Below are positions 43,697 to 54,249 of a stretch of DNA of 64,000 bases, in pieces. The stretch lies in contig NC_087062.1 of NCBI RefSeq assembly GCF_963678635.1, positions 70,587,345-70,651,344 of the forward strand. The letters are read 5' to 3'. Positions within the stretch are counted from its first letter, which is position 1. Each line of letters begins with the position of its first letter. Under the pieces are notes generated by a model. The model saw only the letters and a list, made by a program, of their open reading frames with translations, had not been told where the DNA came from and ran no database searches. The position numbers were made by a program, and so were the translations under genes. The DNA is from Symsagittifera roscoffensis (lineage: Eukaryota; Xenacoelomorpha; Acoela; Convolutidae).

Positions 43697-45310
43697 AATC
43701 CGGAAGGGTCAGCTGATTTGCGCTCAATTCGGAGGGGTCTTGGGAGAAGACTGATCCGGCAAGCAGTACAAGGAGCATCAAGAAGGGGCTCAACGACAAC
43801 AACAATCGACTGTTGGGTATCGTTAACAAGTTTTGTATCCCTTTTGGTACAAAAAGTAAGATAGTAATCTGTGGGGTGCTCGACAGTGCTGCACTGTAGT
43901 GACCCTTCACCGAACTCCAAATATCCGAGTTAAGCACCTTAATTCGGATATTAAACAAACCCGGAGGGGTATAGCATTACTAATATTACTACTTATATAG
44001 CCTATATTAATACTCCTATATCGTTTTTCAGTGAAAAACACAGAAAGCAGACCGGTTTTTAGGGTGAAAATAGCGATATTTTGATCCCCCCACAAGTCGC
44101 GATTTTTGAGATATCGATATTTTTTGAAACGAAAAAAAGCGCTAAATTAGTCTGTTACATCGTAACTGCACTATCATAATAGAAAGAACCGGTTAAGTTT
44201 AGTTCGGAAGTGGTTGGAACTATTTTGGAACCAAAAACCGAAATTTAGTGATTTTTGAGAAAACTAAACACTATAAACTCAGAAATTTTTGTAAATTTTT
44301 TGAGTTAGAACAGTAAAAATAGTTGTTCGGACAACGTCCACTAGTGAATCTACAAGTTTTAAAACCCGCTACCAGAAAGCCTTCCGGGTTGCAGAGAAAT
44401 CGAACTTAAAGTGTTTGATTTGCTGGATTCATCAATCCGGAGGGGTACAGGTAGCATAGTTTTTCGCATATTTTTTCAACTAAACCGTTTTAGATCGGGT
44501 CTTTTGCATTGAACTAGAAGAGTATAGGCCTTCTGAGCTCGGATCAATAATTTTTAAGTCGAAAAGAACAGGATTGCGGAAAAAGTTAGGCGGAACCTAT
44601 AAGAGAAAAATTTTTTGACTTTAGAAAAAAGACGTTTTGGTTAATAACTTTGGAACTACTAGGCATATTGAGTTGATCTTGGTGTCAATAGATCAGAAAT
44701 TAGCCGAGCTTACTGATAGGGACAAAAGTTTTTCGAAAAAAAAGCGTGAAAATTTTTTGAGATTGTTTTTAGCAAATTCACCAATTTGGGAGGGTAGACC
44801 CTTCACGTTTTATAAATTTCTTTTAGAAAAGCCCTTACACCCCTACCAAAAGGCAATAGCGGTTGAAAAAAGTAACTTTAGGCTGTTCTAGACGAAAAAG
44901 GAAGGCTAAAGGCACAGCAAAACCTTAATCGAGCCGAAGTTAGGCGAGCGATAAGACCCTTCACCGTTAGCGTGAATTGTCAAATAAGAGGCTTATCTGC
45001 AATCCGGAAGGGTCTAGGAAAGCATTACATACCCTTCCTAGTTAATTGAAAAAGCAAAGTCGCATCGGAGAACGTATCCGGAGGGGTATAGGTTGAAAGA
45101 AGGAAATCTCCGAAAAGCTACTATTACAAACCAGAGGGCTTTCAAATTAGGAGGGGTCCCAATCCGGAGGGGTATTATATTTGCTAATTCGGAGGGGTCC
45201 CAATCCGGAGGGGTCTTATATTTACTAACTCAGAGGGGTCCCATTCCGGAGGGGTCTAAATTTTGTTAGTCCGGAAGGGTCCTATATTTTTTTTCCAATC
45301 CGGAGGGGTA
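43697..45310 (+). repeat. Dispersed AATCCGGAGGGGTC motif array in element C leader
   Basis: At least 14 matches to A-A-T-C-C-G-G-A-(G/A)-G-G-G-T-(C/A), at 43,697, 43,727, 43,957, 44,434, 45,001, 45,075, 45,145, 45,161, 45,186, 45,202, 45,227, 45,243, 45,268 and 45,297. The last eight lie within 170 nt. Spacing is irregular and the sequence between motifs is unrelated, so this is not a simple tandem repeat. The rest of the leader (43,162-46,091) shows no convincing gene. Confidence 0.8.
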
Positions 45311-46091
45311 TTATTTTATTATAGGACTTAGATAAACGGAAGAAAGACTAAAGTGAGAGGTATTAGGTTATTAGCAGACAGGCTAGGAATCAGTGACTGC
45401 ACTGGTAACTTGCCTTTCAATAAAAACCAGACCAAAACAAAACAGGTCCGAACTCGGATATTCGCGACACTAAGTCTAAACTAAAAAGAGCGGAATTCAT
45501 TGGTGTGGATTGAAACCCAATACGTTTTTGTGAAAAGTGACTGCCCTGAGGATTGTAGTAGGTCTAGCTCGGGCAGTCCGAAGGCAGATAGGTAACATAG
45601 TACTCGGTGGGTGCAATAGACGCGCACTTGAAAAAATTACTGCCTTCAAAGTTTTGTCTGTTTGGTGCAGCACCGAGCAGGGAAAGCTTTTTCTTTAAAA
45701 GACGAGTTCGACTATTGTACTGCGACCGACTGAAAGTACAACACACATACGTTTTTTTTATAGAGGCATTCATATTCTGTCATTATATATTTTTTTTGTT
45801 TTTGATTTTAAATCAACATAAACTGTGCTTGATTGGGTAGTGAGTACACTATCTTTTAAATTGACTGATAAAATCATATTGTGCTAGTTCTCAAATCTTA
45901 CGACTGATAATCGATTAGTGTGAATAAATTATATAAAAACTGTACTCTGATAACAATACAGGGATTCTTGGTCACTATTTTACAGTATCTTGTGAAATTT
46001 ATTGTGTTGTGTCATTATTATCAGTAGTCAAACTATAAGGTCACTAGCAATCGAATTGAGTGTATAGGCGTTAAGAAGTGACAAATTGAGA

Positions 46092-47726
46092 ATGAGTCTA
46101 GACAAGTCAAGGATACCTAAACGAGGTAATAGCTCTAGGAAATTCATACCTAAAAAGCAAAGAAAAACGATGACCGATCCTTTTGTGGATTGGATCAAAC
46201 GAGCCCGGACCGACAAAGGGGAGATGGTTTCAGGCAGAATGGTTGAAACAAGGAGTCAGAAGACCTCAGAAGACCAAAAAGAACTGTTAGACGTGGAGGT
46301 CAATACGGACCATGCCATGAACGACAACCAGGAAGTACATGGACTGGAAGGGAGAGGCAGAAGGCTGGCGAGTGAATCTACTCCGGTAGAACAAGGCCAT
46401 GATTTTGCCACTTCCACCGGGACATTAGATCGAGAGGAGATGTCGGAACTGTCCGACATCTCGACTGAAATAGCGGCAACTAGAAGATCTCCAACAGACA
46501 ACACTATGATGACAGGCGGGACTGAGAAACAAACAACGTCATCATCGTTCTCAGAAAGAATGAAAAACACCTTAGGAAACATCTTTCCATTCACCATGGG
46601 AGGGGGCACAGGAAATGAAGGTGAATCCCAGGAGGAAGAGGACGAAGAAGAGCAAGTGGAGTTTGAGTCTCAAGGCAGCCTCAATAGTTCGACCCAGGAG
46701 AATGAGGCACACGTCGAAAAAGAGACTGGAACCATGGACAAATTTGGTGTGATGAGAACGATAAGCAAAGAGGTAAACACACCGGGCCAGTCGAGAGGCT
46801 TCGCGATTATGCCAAATTCAGAGCCGCAAACTGGGGAAAGTAGAAACAGAGGGCTAGGCAACGCATTGGCGGATCCTGAGGTGGATAATGAAAAGACGTC
46901 GAGGCAGAGAGTCAAGGCCCGAATCTCGACCAGCACGAAGCTACCTGGGACCGACAGGGTTACACCGCCACTAGTGACGCCACTCGTGGATAACGGAGCA
47001 GCACTAGAAGAAGCCTTGAACAACATAGTGGACAGTTTAGGAGAACAAAATGAACAGATGTCCATAAGAATGAGTGAACTAGAAAGAGCGGTTCATATTG
47101 AAAGAGAAAGTATGCGGGAAGAAATAAACCGCAATAGACAAGAAGCTGGTAGGAGCGAAAAACGCTTGAAAGAAAGAACGGACGAGCATATAGCGAAGAA
47201 CTTGTCGCGAATGACAAGAGAAGCGGAACAGAGAGAGTTACGCTTAAGAGACGACATGGAGAAGTTAAGAATTCAGCAAGAGCAGTCTCTTGGGACTCTT
47301 GACACAAAGATAGACGCGATGATGGAGAGGCGAACTCAGGCTATCATGGATAGGTTGGACGGGCTACTAAGCAGCAAGAGTGGACCAAAAGAAGGGGAAC
47401 CGAACTCAGGAGGTCCCAGCAGGGAGCCGAAGGTGAACTTCAACGACCATCAAAAGAGGAGGATATATGGATCCACTAGAGGCAGGGGCAGTTCATCAGG
47501 CTATGCCACAAGGGATAATAGAACATGGGGCCCGAACAGTAGAGCAAGTTCAACTGGGAACAGACAGACGTCTAATGAACGACCAACGCAAGGCACACAT
47601 GCGACTGGGAGAAGTGATTCCGGTAACAGAGGGCATGCAAGTGAGTCATGTGGGCCAAGGGGGAAACACTCACGGCGATTCGGATTGCAGGGATGCACCG
47701 CATACAGAGCCTTTGACAAGGTGTGA
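46092..47726 (+). CDS. ORF1, coiled-coil protein upstream of gag (element C)
   Basis: 544 codons from the ATG at 46,092. Basic N-terminus, VETRSQKT, long acidic and serine-rich middle (SQEEEDEEEQVEF), strong coiled coil at about residues 315-430, and an Arg/Gly/Ser-rich tail. Same design as B's ORF1. The final 260 nt overlap the capsid frame (+1). No family recognised; a gag-like assembly or RNA-binding role is plausible because of the RG-rich tail and the position. Confidence 0.7.
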   Translation: MSLDKSRIPKRGNSSRKFIPKKQRKTMTDPFVDWIKRARTDKGEMVSGRMVETRSQKTSEDQKELLDVEVNTDHAMNDNQEVHGLEGRGRRLASESTPVEQGHDFATSTGTLDREEMSELSDISTEIAATRRSPTDNTMMTGGTEKQTTSSSFSERMKNTLGNIFPFTMGGGTGNEGESQEEEDEEEQVEFESQGSLNSSTQENEAHVEKETGTMDKFGVMRTISKEVNTPGQSRGFAIMPNSEPQTGESRNRGLGNALADPEVDNEKTSRQRVKARISTSTKLPGTDRVTPPLVTPLVDNGAALEEALNNIVDSLGEQNEQMSIRMSELERAVHIERESMREEINRNRQEAGRSEKRLKERTDEHIAKNLSRMTREAEQRELRLRDDMEKLRIQQEQSLGTLDTKIDAMMERRTQAIMDRLDGLLSSKSGPKEGEPNSGGPSREPKVNFNDHQKRRIYGSTRGRGSSSGYATRDNRTWGPNSRASSTGNRQTSNERPTQGTHATGRSDSGNRGHASESCGPRGKHSRRFGLQGCTAYRAFDKV

Positions 47727-48393
47727 GGACACTCAGGCGGGACACTCAAGGGATGCTACGGCAATGGCCACAGCCTTTGAACCCCTAAACGGGTCTTTGG
47801 AGACATTCCTTACAAGGTTATCCAGGACCAATGAACGCAGTGAGAAGTCCAGAAGAGTCTTTAAGAAACCAAGATGCTATAAAGTCGAATCTGATGACTG
47901 TATTGATACCTGGATAGAGGTGATGAAGCTGCATTTCGAGGAAGAGGACTTGTCGGAGAGACAGGAAAGCAGTGCGCTCACCAGTAACTTGGAAGGGACA
48001 GCCCTGAACTGTGTCATGGCCAAGAAACAATATCAGCGTGACACACCTGAGAAAATCTTCGAAATCTTGTTAAACCGTTTCGGATCGTGGGTGCAGGGGC
48101 ACCAAGCGATGATGCGCTTCGAGAAACGGAGGCAACGAGAAGATGAAACAATAGACAAGTTTCTCGATGACTTGGAAATGCTGAGAAGACGCAGCCAACC
48201 GGATGAGTCAAACCGAAGGATGAACCTGGCAGTAGCCTCAAAATTCATTGATGGTGTGAAGAATGATGAACTTCGGACGATGCTGGCAACGCAATACACA
48301 CCACTATCAACCAATGTGCTAACACCAGAGGAGTTGAGGCTCAAGTCAAAAGAATATTTTTTGTTGAAACCTCCTTCGAGATCTGAATTTTAA
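47467..48393 (+). CDS. Gag capsid (element C)
   Basis: The frame is open from 47,467 and the conserved part starts at about residue 105 (LETFLTRLSRTNERSEKSRR). It contains DTWIEVMKLHF, LEGTALNCVMA, KIFEILLNRFG, MMRFEKRRQRED, FLDDLEMLRRRS and LRTMLATQY, the helical pattern of retrotransposon gag capsid. The region overlapping ORF1 may be non-coding in this frame, so the true start could be lower or reached by frameshifting. It ends before the zinc knuckle frame. Confidence 0.75.
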   Translation: MDPLEAGAVHQAMPQGIIEHGARTVEQVQLGTDRRLMNDQRKAHMRLGEVIPVTEGMQVSHVGQGGNTHGDSDCRDAPHTEPLTRCEDTQAGHSRDATAMATAFEPLNGSLETFLTRLSRTNERSEKSRRVFKKPRCYKVESDDCIDTWIEVMKLHFEEEDLSERQESSALTSNLEGTALNCVMAKKQYQRDTPEKIFEILLNRFGSWVQGHQAMMRFEKRRQREDETIDKFLDDLEMLRRRSQPDESNRRMNLAVASKFIDGVKNDELRTMLATQYTPLSTNVLTPEELRLKSKEYFLLKPPSRSEF

Positions 48394-48442
48394 CAACGGA
48401 CCAGCAAACCAAGGGAACAATTGGTACAAACCGAGGGATGAT

Positions 48443-49004
48443 ATGGACAAGAGATGCTCTTGTGCAAACTGCAGTTCAACGGACCATCATGTGTCAGCAT
48501 GCCCAACTTACAAACAAGGCATGAAAGCAATAGGCTTTAGCCTCGAGGACGAAGATGCGTCAGAATTGGACCATGAGGATTTCATGAGAGGAGTAATTGC
48601 GAAATTCGGCCCGAGGTGTTTCTTTTGCAACTTGGAAGGTCATTTTAAATCAGATTGTCCGCAATTCTGGGATGCAGTTGCAGACATCAATCATCCAAGG
48701 CATGAAGAAGCTTTGTCAGGAAAGAAAAGCCAGCAAGGCTCGCCTGTTGAGTGCACACACATATGCAGATTATCTGAGGCAGGTGGAGCCACGCACCGAG
48801 TCGAGAGCTGTGCGAGCACTACTAACAAAGGTTGGCCCTCGCATGAAGAAACTTCATGGACGCTACCTAGAGGTCTATGGGTCGTATCAAGTGATGCTGA
48901 ACGTGGATGGAATCAGTATCTACACCAGGACTTATGTAACAACAGATGATGACCAAAGGGGCAGATCTATTTGGGCGAGGAGGAACTTAAGGTCCGCAGG
49001 CTAG
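48443..49004 (+). pseudogene. Nucleocapsid knuckles and gag-protease spacer (element C)
   Basis: Two intact CCHC modules, CANCSSTDHHVSAC and CFFCNLEGHFKSDC. After about 48,725 the conserved reading moves to another frame (YADYLRQVEPRTESRAVRALL, VMLNVDGISIYTRTY) up to 49,004 and then to the protease frame. These shifts are absent from the comparable pieces of B, so they are lesions. It binds the element RNA in working relatives. Confidence 0.75.
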
Positions 49005-50257
49005 GCCACGACACCATGATGGAACAAGATGCAGTACACATTGGGTATGAAGCAGATGTGACCGCACATCTGCTCGACACCAACGGAACGAAAATCGGAG
49101 TCACAGGGCTTCTGGACACAGGAGCGGCAGTGAGTGTGATATCGATAAAAACTTGGGAAAGAATGGGCTTCACGAGGGAAGATCTAATTCCAACGAATCT
49201 CCGACTGGCCGCCGCCAATCGAGGAGCAATCTACGTAGCCGGAAGATCACCAATAACCATCCTCCACATGGGAGGACGGGATCTTTGGATGAGCTTTTTG
49301 GTGGTAGAGAATTTAGACGACTCCGACCAATTCATCTTGGGCAGAGATTTTGTCAGAAATTTTGACGTGATGATAGACTTGAACAACGGTCTGATACGGA
49401 TTAGGAACCCGGACCGGAAGTATGTTAAGAAACCAATTAATAGGATAATAACAGACGAAAACAAGGTACCAATTTTTTTAGATAGAAAAGTAAAACTACA
49501 GCCAGGACAAGCTGTGGTGACAATTTTTAGAATGAGAAATTTGAATTCGTTAAGTGATAGTAAACAGGTTTGCTTAGTACCGAATCCAAATAGTCAGAGT
49601 TCGGTGATTTTAGGCCGGAGCTTCTCGGTAACGCGAAACGGACTATGTGTCAGTGTGTTATTGAACACACTGGACACAACGGTTTCAATCCAGCGTGGAA
49701 AGAAGCTTGGCTACGCTTTGCCGATGAGGACCGACTATGAGGAGACACAAAACTTGAAGAAACATAGTGTGAAAGACTGTCCTTATCATGCCAATAAAGA
49801 TAAAATTTTAAAGAGAATTAGTGAATTAAAATCTATTCATAAATTATTTTCAATGAAATCCGAAACGGACGACGGCTTATCGAGCTGCTCGAATTTTCCG
49901 GAACGCCCCTCGTCATATGAACTGGAATCTGACAAACCGGTTTTGCCAGAGATAGAACATTTAAAAGGGAAAATAGGTAAGGGAGATTTCGAAAAATTGC
50001 TCGATGAGGTCTTTGGATGCATGAAAAGAGCAGGCTTGAAGTGCAAATCATCGAAATGTGAAACCTTTAGGGATTCAATCAAGTACCTGGGAAGAATGGT
50101 GGACAGGCTTGGGGAAGCAGTGGAAGCAGTGTTGACATGGAAGGCTCCCAGAACGGACACACAGCTCCTGAGCTTCCTAGGGTTTGTCAATTACTACCGG
50201 GAATTCATAAAAGGGTTATTCATAATCCAATTCCAGGGCATCCTGAGTTACCTGTAG
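48971..50257 (+). pseudogene. Protease and truncated reverse transcriptase (element C)
   Basis: Aspartic protease: GLLDTGAAVSVIS near residues 50-62, then a flap-like region and FILGRDFVRNFD, the typical retropepsin end (the hydrophobic-LGRDF motif). Past about residue 330 the frame enters RT only at its C-terminal part (VFGCMKRAGLKCKSSKCE, KYLGRMVDRLG, SFLGFVNYYREFIKG). Motif A, YXDD and the whole RNase H are missing, and a small deletion removes five residues after DRLG. This is the reverse of B, which has RT but no protease. Confidence 0.8.
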
Positions 50258-51642
50258 AGAAAGCAGCCGAGATAAAGATCCTGTCAAGGGAGGACCCGGT
50301 CCCATTAGATCTGTTGCTGCGCTCGAATCTGGTCCAGCAAGAACTCTCTCGCATGAACATAAACAGCCTCTCATTATTGGATAAAACTGTGCAGGTAACA
50401 TCGCAAGTGATGCGGATGCTGGGTGGATTGTTAGAAAGAGAAGTGACCAGAGATGACCCCGAGTGGACAGCAGTAGTGGCAGCGCTAACATTCAGGGAGA
50501 AAGTGAAGATCATGCCGTCCAGACGACAGCACGAAGAGAATGAGAGGGATTGCAGGACAATAGTTTAGCAACTAGTATCCTCAATACCCCACGAGATTTT
50601 AAACAGTACTTCTTACGGACGGAAAGAAAAGGGGAGCAGTACGCGAAGGAAAACCGTCATCTTTGTGGACCAGGATAAGGAAGGTGAAAAGGTAGAAAAA
50701 AACCTGCTGCAAGACTATTTGTCCGGGGAGACGAATGATGAGAAGAACCAGCGAGCACAAGATCAACACCCGGGACAAGAAAGTTTGTCCGGGGAGTCTG
50801 AGATGGACAAAAAAATTCCTGATGAGAAACAGGACCTAGAGAACAAGGTTTTGTCCGGGGAGTTCAGATGGATGCGAAGAAGGCACAGACATGATCTGGA
50901 GGAGCGTGCAGACTCCAGCACAATCTCTTCAACAGATGACAATTCCCGAAACTCAGGAATGGACACCTATTCAGACAGGAACTTGAGCTTGGGATCAGAA
51001 CTGTCCGAACTAGCGATCCACACACTACTAGTGGAAACTCGGGCAAGGGATCTGGACAGAGAGGTGTACCAGGATCCTGACAGCGATCGTTACCTTATAC
51101 CAAGCGAAAGAGTCTTTGACAACGCAGCGGTTGATTTGGAGACAATAGCGGTATCGAAACGTTCGATAAGTCTGTTGCCGCAGAAAGAGGTAGTCAGGAC
51201 TGATCTTCAGCCGTTTAAACAAGAAACACAGCCGTTGGCGAAGATTTGGTTCGTTAAGATGGAAGAAGACACACACCAGCCCAATGAGCTGAATAGTCAG
51301 ATGAGGGTCATGAAGGCAAGATACAGACTCTCGGATCTTCTAAGGGCGCAGAGAAATGATCGCATGACAAGCAACCTGAAAAGGTGGATCGAGAATGGTT
51401 CTCCGGATAAAGGGGACCTCGAGGAAGATAGTTATCGGATCCTGAGACAGTACTTCATGCAGAAGGAAGGGAGGTTATATTTGAACAAGGACGGGATTGT
51501 GGCTTGCAAAAGAAGAGAGGAAGACAGAGTCCTATACAAGTATAACGCGATAGTGTTACCGCAACTCAGACAGAACTATTATTCAGGTTGCATGATCAGA
51601 TGGGCCATCAGGGGATCGATAAAGTATATCAGAGGATCCTGA
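50258..51642 (+). pseudogene. Acidic pol linker with 22-residue repeats (element C)
   Basis: Region between the RT remnant and integrase, read in two frames (to 50,568, then 50,665-51,642). Charged and low in complexity, it shows LSGE every 22 residues, three times. The coding DNA there is an exact TTTGTCCGGGGAG at 50,718, 50,784 and 50,850. The last 100 residues (ARYRLSDLLRAQRND, GDLEEDSYRILRQ) match the segment before integrase in B. A frameshift at about 51,580 separates it from integrase. Function unknown. Confidence 0.6.
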
Positions 51643-53360
51643 AGCGCTTTGAGTGGCCTGGGATGAAAAAGGCATGCGAGAAGTGGGTAACAGCATTTCT
51701 GTCATGCCAACAGGTCACGGATCCAAGGAAGTTGCAATTTCCTTCACAATCGATCGAGTCGTCTGAATTCAATGAGGTGGTGCAGATAGATCACCAGAAG
51801 ATATGCATGACAGACATCATGTATAATCAGGTGTTGGTCATGATAGATCATTTTACGAAGTATGCAGAGGCCGTGCCCTGCATAACTGCATCGGCGGAAG
51901 AGACGTGCGATCACCTGATCAGTACGTGGATAGCGAGACATGGCTGTCCGATGACGTTTCAATCGGATAATGGAACAGCTTTAGTAGGAGAGCTTACGAA
52001 AGAGCTTATGAGACGCTCACAGGTTGCTCAGGCTCACTCCACGATATACCACCCTCAGACGAATGGCTTAGTGGAAAGACAGAATAGGACGTTAGTGTCG
52101 ATGCTGAGAGTATATTGTTCCGGGTACATGACCGATTGGGACAGATACCGTCCACAGGTGATGGGAGCATATAACAGCACGCAACACTCCACCACCGGAG
52201 TCAGTCCACACATGATGCTAACTGGACACGAAAAGTCTTTACCCTTAACCTTTTTCTACCCAGAATATAAGGGAAAGAAAGCGTCTCCACAGGTCTACGT
52301 GAGGGATGTGATCAGACGCCAACAAGAGTTGAACGATTTGTGTAGACGAAATACTCAACAAGCACAGGCAAGGCAGAGAAAAAAAATTGACAAGAAAGCA
52401 GCTGGTGCTAAAGCTTACTCGGTGGGAGATTACGTATGGGTATTTCAGAACGTTATACCACCGAAAGGGACGAAAAAGCTCCTAAAAAAGTGGAGGGGAC
52501 CCTTCATGATTACAGAGGTGCACCAGGAGGGACGCTTTTATAGACTGAGTACTGGACGAGCCGCCCACTACGAGAACATCAAGCCACACACTCCATCGAC
52601 AGAAGACTGGTGTATACCTGCAGACATGGAAGAAGGGGATTATCTAATGATGGATCCTGCTTGTGAGGTGAATGAAAAAGGCACCAGGGAGAAGAACGAT
52701 GGAAACGAAATCGTAGAGGAAGGTACGGATACACCGCTGGACCTGGATCCAAACGAGATGATCGAAGCAGATGATGAAACCTTACCCTACGCAGAGGAGG
52801 ATTGGCAGGATCCCGAACAGATAGAGGTTCATAAGAACTTGGAACCGGATCTTCCGTTCACGATACAGACTCGTCAGAAGGACGGGACAAGACCAAGAAA
52901 GAAATATAATCCTTACGGGGACGACTTTGTAGTGGATAGGATAGATCTGAAGAAGATAGTGGAGGCAGTAGTGGGTCTAGAAGAAATAACTGTGTCACAA
53001 GACATTGACATAGTCGATGATCACGATGATGAGTGGGTCGACGACCGGTCGAAACCCGAGGTAGAATTCGACGACGAGCAACAGCAGTCATATGAACAAG
53101 ACTTGACGAACCTGCGTGTCTTAGAGTGGCTGAACGAAATGACCTCGGACCCAGAGGAGACCAGCGTCACGATTCAAGACGTATATCGTGAAAGCACGAA
53201 ATACATCAAGACCGAACGAGATGATCCTTCCTGGGCTGCCCAGGAAGGACGACTACTCATTCCAGCTTCCAACCTCGACTTGATACCCGGTATGCGATCG
53301 ACGGGGACGTCGATGGATATTTTTGTCCGGGGAGTGGGGGTAGGACTTACCCACACCTAA
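51588..53360 (+). CDS. Integrase with GPY/F C-terminus (element C)
   Basis: 590 codons. The zinc module begins with HDQMGH, but its Cys pair is incomplete (AFLSC where B has ACLAC). The catalytic triad is complete: Asp 68 (VQIDHQ), Asp 127 (FQSDNG) and Glu 163 (LVERQN), with exactly 35 residues between the last two, the DD35E signature. GPY/F follows at about residues 301-330 (KKWRGPFMITEV ... AHYENIKPH). An acidic tail of about 230 residues links to the macro domain. There is no ATG at the start because pol is frameshifted upstream. Confidence 0.9.
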   Translation: MHDQMGHQGIDKVYQRILKRFEWPGMKKACEKWVTAFLSCQQVTDPRKLQFPSQSIESSEFNEVVQIDHQKICMTDIMYNQVLVMIDHFTKYAEAVPCITASAEETCDHLISTWIARHGCPMTFQSDNGTALVGELTKELMRRSQVAQAHSTIYHPQTNGLVERQNRTLVSMLRVYCSGYMTDWDRYRPQVMGAYNSTQHSTTGVSPHMMLTGHEKSLPLTFFYPEYKGKKASPQVYVRDVIRRQQELNDLCRRNTQQAQARQRKKIDKKAAGAKAYSVGDYVWVFQNVIPPKGTKKLLKKWRGPFMITEVHQEGRFYRLSTGRAAHYENIKPHTPSTEDWCIPADMEEGDYLMMDPACEVNEKGTREKNDGNEIVEEGTDTPLDLDPNEMIEADDETLPYAEEDWQDPEQIEVHKNLEPDLPFTIQTRQKDGTRPRKKYNPYGDDFVVDRIDLKKIVEAVVGLEEITVSQDIDIVDDHDDEWVDDRSKPEVEFDDEQQQSYEQDLTNLRVLEWLNEMTSDPEETSVTIQDVYRESTKYIKTERDDPSWAAQEGRLLIPASNLDLIPGMRSTGTSMDIFVRGVGVGLTHT

Positions 53361-53448
53361 AACTTGATAATAAAAAAATTAAGAGAAGCAAGAGAAACAG
53401 GAGACTTAGAAGCAGAAACAGGCGAAGAACCTAAGAAACCTGACATAG

Positions 53449-53847
53449 GTAAGGGTAGTTGAGTCATATTTTAACTTACCAAATGAATATTCAAGTAACA
53501 TAATACTAACAGACAGTGATTTCATACTCACAAATAGAACATGTGCGATAGCAATCACAGCAGACATGAGTTTTAGGACAGCGTTAGCGGCAGATTTTAA
53601 GAGAGAATACAAAAAGAGGGTAACGAGGGTAACAAGGGCGACGGAGAAGCAGCGCGTGGACCCAGAGAACCTAGTCTTGTCCTTGACGAGGCTGAGGGAC
53701 TTCCTCGTGGAAATGGACGTGAAGGAAGTCTCGCTTCCAGTGTACGATCCAAACAGAGGACGACTGCATCCTCGGGAATTGTACGCTCTTGTACACGTGA
53801 TATTCTCTGATACTAATAAACAAGTATACTTACATAAGAAATATTAA
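53449..53847 (+). pseudogene. TARG1-like macro domain (element C), internally deleted
   Basis: The frame opens after a TAG and gives ILTDSDFILTNRTCAIAITA, then AADFKREY, LTRLRDFLVEMDVKEVSLPV and LYALVHVIF, aligned over its length with residues 273-421 of B's integrase-macro protein. About 30 residues around the expected Gly-rich strand (B's GKYLCFLVTR) are replaced by a short repetitive KRVTRVTRAT. It was probably once continuous with the integrase frame (EEPKKPDIGKG just upstream aligns with B), separated now by a small deletion. Confidence 0.6.
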
Positions 53848-54249
53848 TTAAGTATAGGCTGAGTGACGTGCGAGAGGGTGTTAGGCTAAAGACTAAGTTG
53901 TATGTAATGTGTGATATGTGTGCTAGGTTATATCATGTGTTATGTTTTTAAGCTCTTGGGTAAGAAGGGGTTAGTGACCATGAACCACTGAATGACGATC
54001 TTAGGAGTAGATCCAAAGTTTGGACTGTCGAATTCCAAAATTTTAGAGACCGATTGATTTTAATAAACTTTAGGATAAATATCTTTTTATCTGAACTGTT
54101 TTTAAGCGAATTTTAACGATATATGTTAAGATGAAACTGACAAGTGTGATAGTTGTGACTTCTTTTCTAGATCCTGATTGATCATTTAATTACTCACTTG
54201 AGTCAAAACCTTGAAATCGAATCGAATCAAATCAAATCTGAAGAACAGT
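53848..54249 (+). other. Spacer between pol-macro and Acc1 (element C)
   Basis: No gene. A pyrimidine-rich TTCTTTTCTAG at 54,160-54,170 is a possible splice acceptor, and ACTTGAGT at 54,196-54,203 is shared with B's Acc1 leader. Acc1 may be expressed from a spliced or separate transcript. Confidence 0.35.

Noticed and set aside
44637-44891. 84-codon ORF in the C leader
   Set aside because: No similarity to B, no domain, AT-rich composition like its surroundings.
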